The notes under the pieces are model-generated. The model was not told the origin of the DNA, did not search any database, and worked only from the letters and a program-made list of their open reading frames with translations. Position numbers and translations under genes: made by a program. A stretch of 7,237 nt of DNA from Parcubacteria group bacterium GW2011_GWA2_36_10 (GTDB lineage: Bacteria > Patescibacteriota > Patescibacteriia > UBA1558 > GWA2-36-10). The stretch covers positions 1-7,237 of the forward strand of contig LBRC01000032.1 in assembly GCA_000991205.1 (NCBI GenBank), written 5' to 3'. Position 1 is the first letter of the stretch. Every line of letters starts with the position of its first letter. Positions 6,797 through 7,237 of the stretch are shown here, piece by piece.

Positions 6797-6830
6797 TAAG
6801 AAAGAGCGCGAGTCTGGTGACTTGCGCCCT
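6795..6830 (-). terminator. Intrinsic terminator of the exonuclease/small-gene unit
   Basis: Arms 6819-6830 and 6803-6814 pair over 12 positions with one mismatch and one G-U pair, around a TGGT/ACCA loop (6815-6818). On the minus strand they are followed by TTCTTATT. The hairpin lies about 25 nt after the stop codon of the 59-codon gene. It fits an intrinsic terminator that ends exactly where the nusA promoter begins. Confidence 0.8.
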
Positions 6831-6854
6831 GTGTGGCATCATTGCCTGTAAGGT

Positions 6855-7034
6855 TCAGATTCTGTCAAAGGATGAGATGGCGTGTTCAGTCATGATTTGA
6901 TCATGGGACATCTGGAGCTGCTCTCTGATTTCCCGCATTTCGGCTGTCGGTATTCTGCCACCAGCTTCACGCAAGTTAACCAAAGCAAGTTTGGCATACT
7001 GCGCGATCAGTCTCTTTCTAGTTGCAGTGTTCAT
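6855..7034 (-). CDS. Small 59-aa protein of unknown function, coupled to the exonuclease gene
   Basis: I do not recognise this protein. It begins MNTATRKRLIAQYAKLALVN and ends in TGA at 6855-6857. It is basic at the N-terminus and appears helical, with an amphipathic stretch TAEMREIREQLQMSHDQIM at 30-48; there is no signal peptide, membrane segment or cysteine. That it is real rests on three observations: AAGGAG lies 10 nt upstream, its ATG overlaps the stop of the preceding frame by 4 nt (ATGA), typical of translational coupling, and a terminator follows shortly after its stop. The start is therefore well fixed. Its role may be linked to the exonuclease, but nothing in the sequence shows that. 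Confidence 0.68.
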   Translation of the reverse strand: MNTATRKRLIAQYAKLALVNLREAGGRIPTAEMREIREQLQMSHDQIMTEHAISSFDRI

Positions 7035-7237
7035 GACCTTCTTTCTCCTTCTTGGCTCATTGTTTGCATTATTCTTAAATAAGTTGTTTGTAGCGCTAAT
7101 TTAGTGTAGCGAGTTCTAACGGCTTTTCCGGTGGGATCATTCAAAGGGGATATCCAGTTGGGGTCTAAATCAAACTTTTTCATCGCTCTCGCTAAAATAT
7201 TCACACTATCAATCATCGCATCGTGACTACGAGTTCT
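7031..7237 (-). CDS. C-terminal part of a DEDDh-type 3'-5' exonuclease (DnaQ/RNase T-like), 5' end outside window
   Basis: The frame is open from the window edge to TGA at 7031-7033 and encodes 68 residues. Near its beginning is SHDAMIDSVNILA, which matches the third exonuclease motif of DEDDh enzymes (H-x-A-x-x-D; HGALLD in the E. coli Pol III epsilon subunit). The His (codon 7223-7225) and the Asp five residues on (codon 7208-7210) would be catalytic: the His as general base, the Asp as metal ligand. The remaining motifs (D-x-E and the second Asp) would lie beyond the edge. The internal ATG at 7214-7216 falls within the motif and is not a plausible start. After the motif comes a tail of about 55 residues with no known domain. 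The stop overlaps the next gene's ATG by 4 nt. Family assignment rests on one motif; whether it acts on DNA or RNA cannot be told. Confidence 0.6.
   Translation of the reverse strand, partial: RTRSHDAMIDSVNILARAMKKFDLDPNWISPLNDPTGKAVRTRYTKLALQTTYLRIMQTMSQEGERRS
7045..7050 (-). promoter_or_regulatory. Shine-Dalgarno site of the 59-codon gene
   Basis: On the minus strand AAGGAG lies 10 nt before the ATG at 7032-7034, inside the 3' end of the exonuclease frame. It supports both the reality and the start of the small gene. Confidence 0.7.

Noticed and set aside
6882..7082. A 66-codon plus-strand frame opposite the small gene
   Set aside because: The minus strand has a coupled gene with a ribosome site and terminator. 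The plus frame has no start signal and crosses the gene boundary.

Overview
The window reads as a compact, low-to-medium G+C bacterial chromosome segment. Every gene I can support lies on the minus strand. The standard genetic code fits: TGA closes two reading frames and no conserved gene has an in-frame TGA. Core genes sit one after another as short transcription units. Several start codons lack a Shine-Dalgarno sequence, nusA is separated from its usual rimP/infB neighbours, and there is an atypical MutS-like ATPase. Together these suggest an uncultivated small-genome lineage such as Patescibacteria/CPR. That placement is inference; nothing in the window proves it.

In transcription order (right to left): (1) 7237-6855 holds the C-terminal end of a DEDDh-type 3'-5' exonuclease. 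It overlaps by 4 nt (ATGA) a 59-codon gene of unknown function, and a terminator follows. (2) 6796-3276 is a nusA-hppA unit. It has a consensus promoter, a leader with a 13-bp hairpin, transcription factor NusA, then 24 nt later a membrane pyrophosphatase with the K+-independent (proton-pump) signature, and a G/C-rich terminator. (3) 3248-1062 is a single-gene unit for a 669-aa MutS-like ABC ATPase. It has its own promoter, a strong Shine-Dalgarno and a terminator, and its base composition is visibly richer in G+C than the flanks. (4) 1064-1 is trigger factor (tig), with a perfect consensus promoter and a very short leader; its C-terminus is cut off by the window edge.

Three sigma70-type promoters share TTGACA and a 17-nt spacer. 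Their -10 boxes are TATAAT for tig and nusA and TTTAAT for the MutS-like gene. At two junctions the T-tract of the upstream terminator runs directly into the -35 box of the next gene.

The conserved genes serve transcription elongation/termination (NusA), nascent-chain folding (trigger factor) and pyrophosphate-driven ion pumping (HppA). The least ordinary items are the MutS-like ATPase, which lacks the mismatch-recognition domain and the H-loop histidine, and the small gene coupled to the exonuclease. No RNA genes, CRISPR arrays, insertion sequences or origins were seen. No gene-free stretch exceeds 300 bases.
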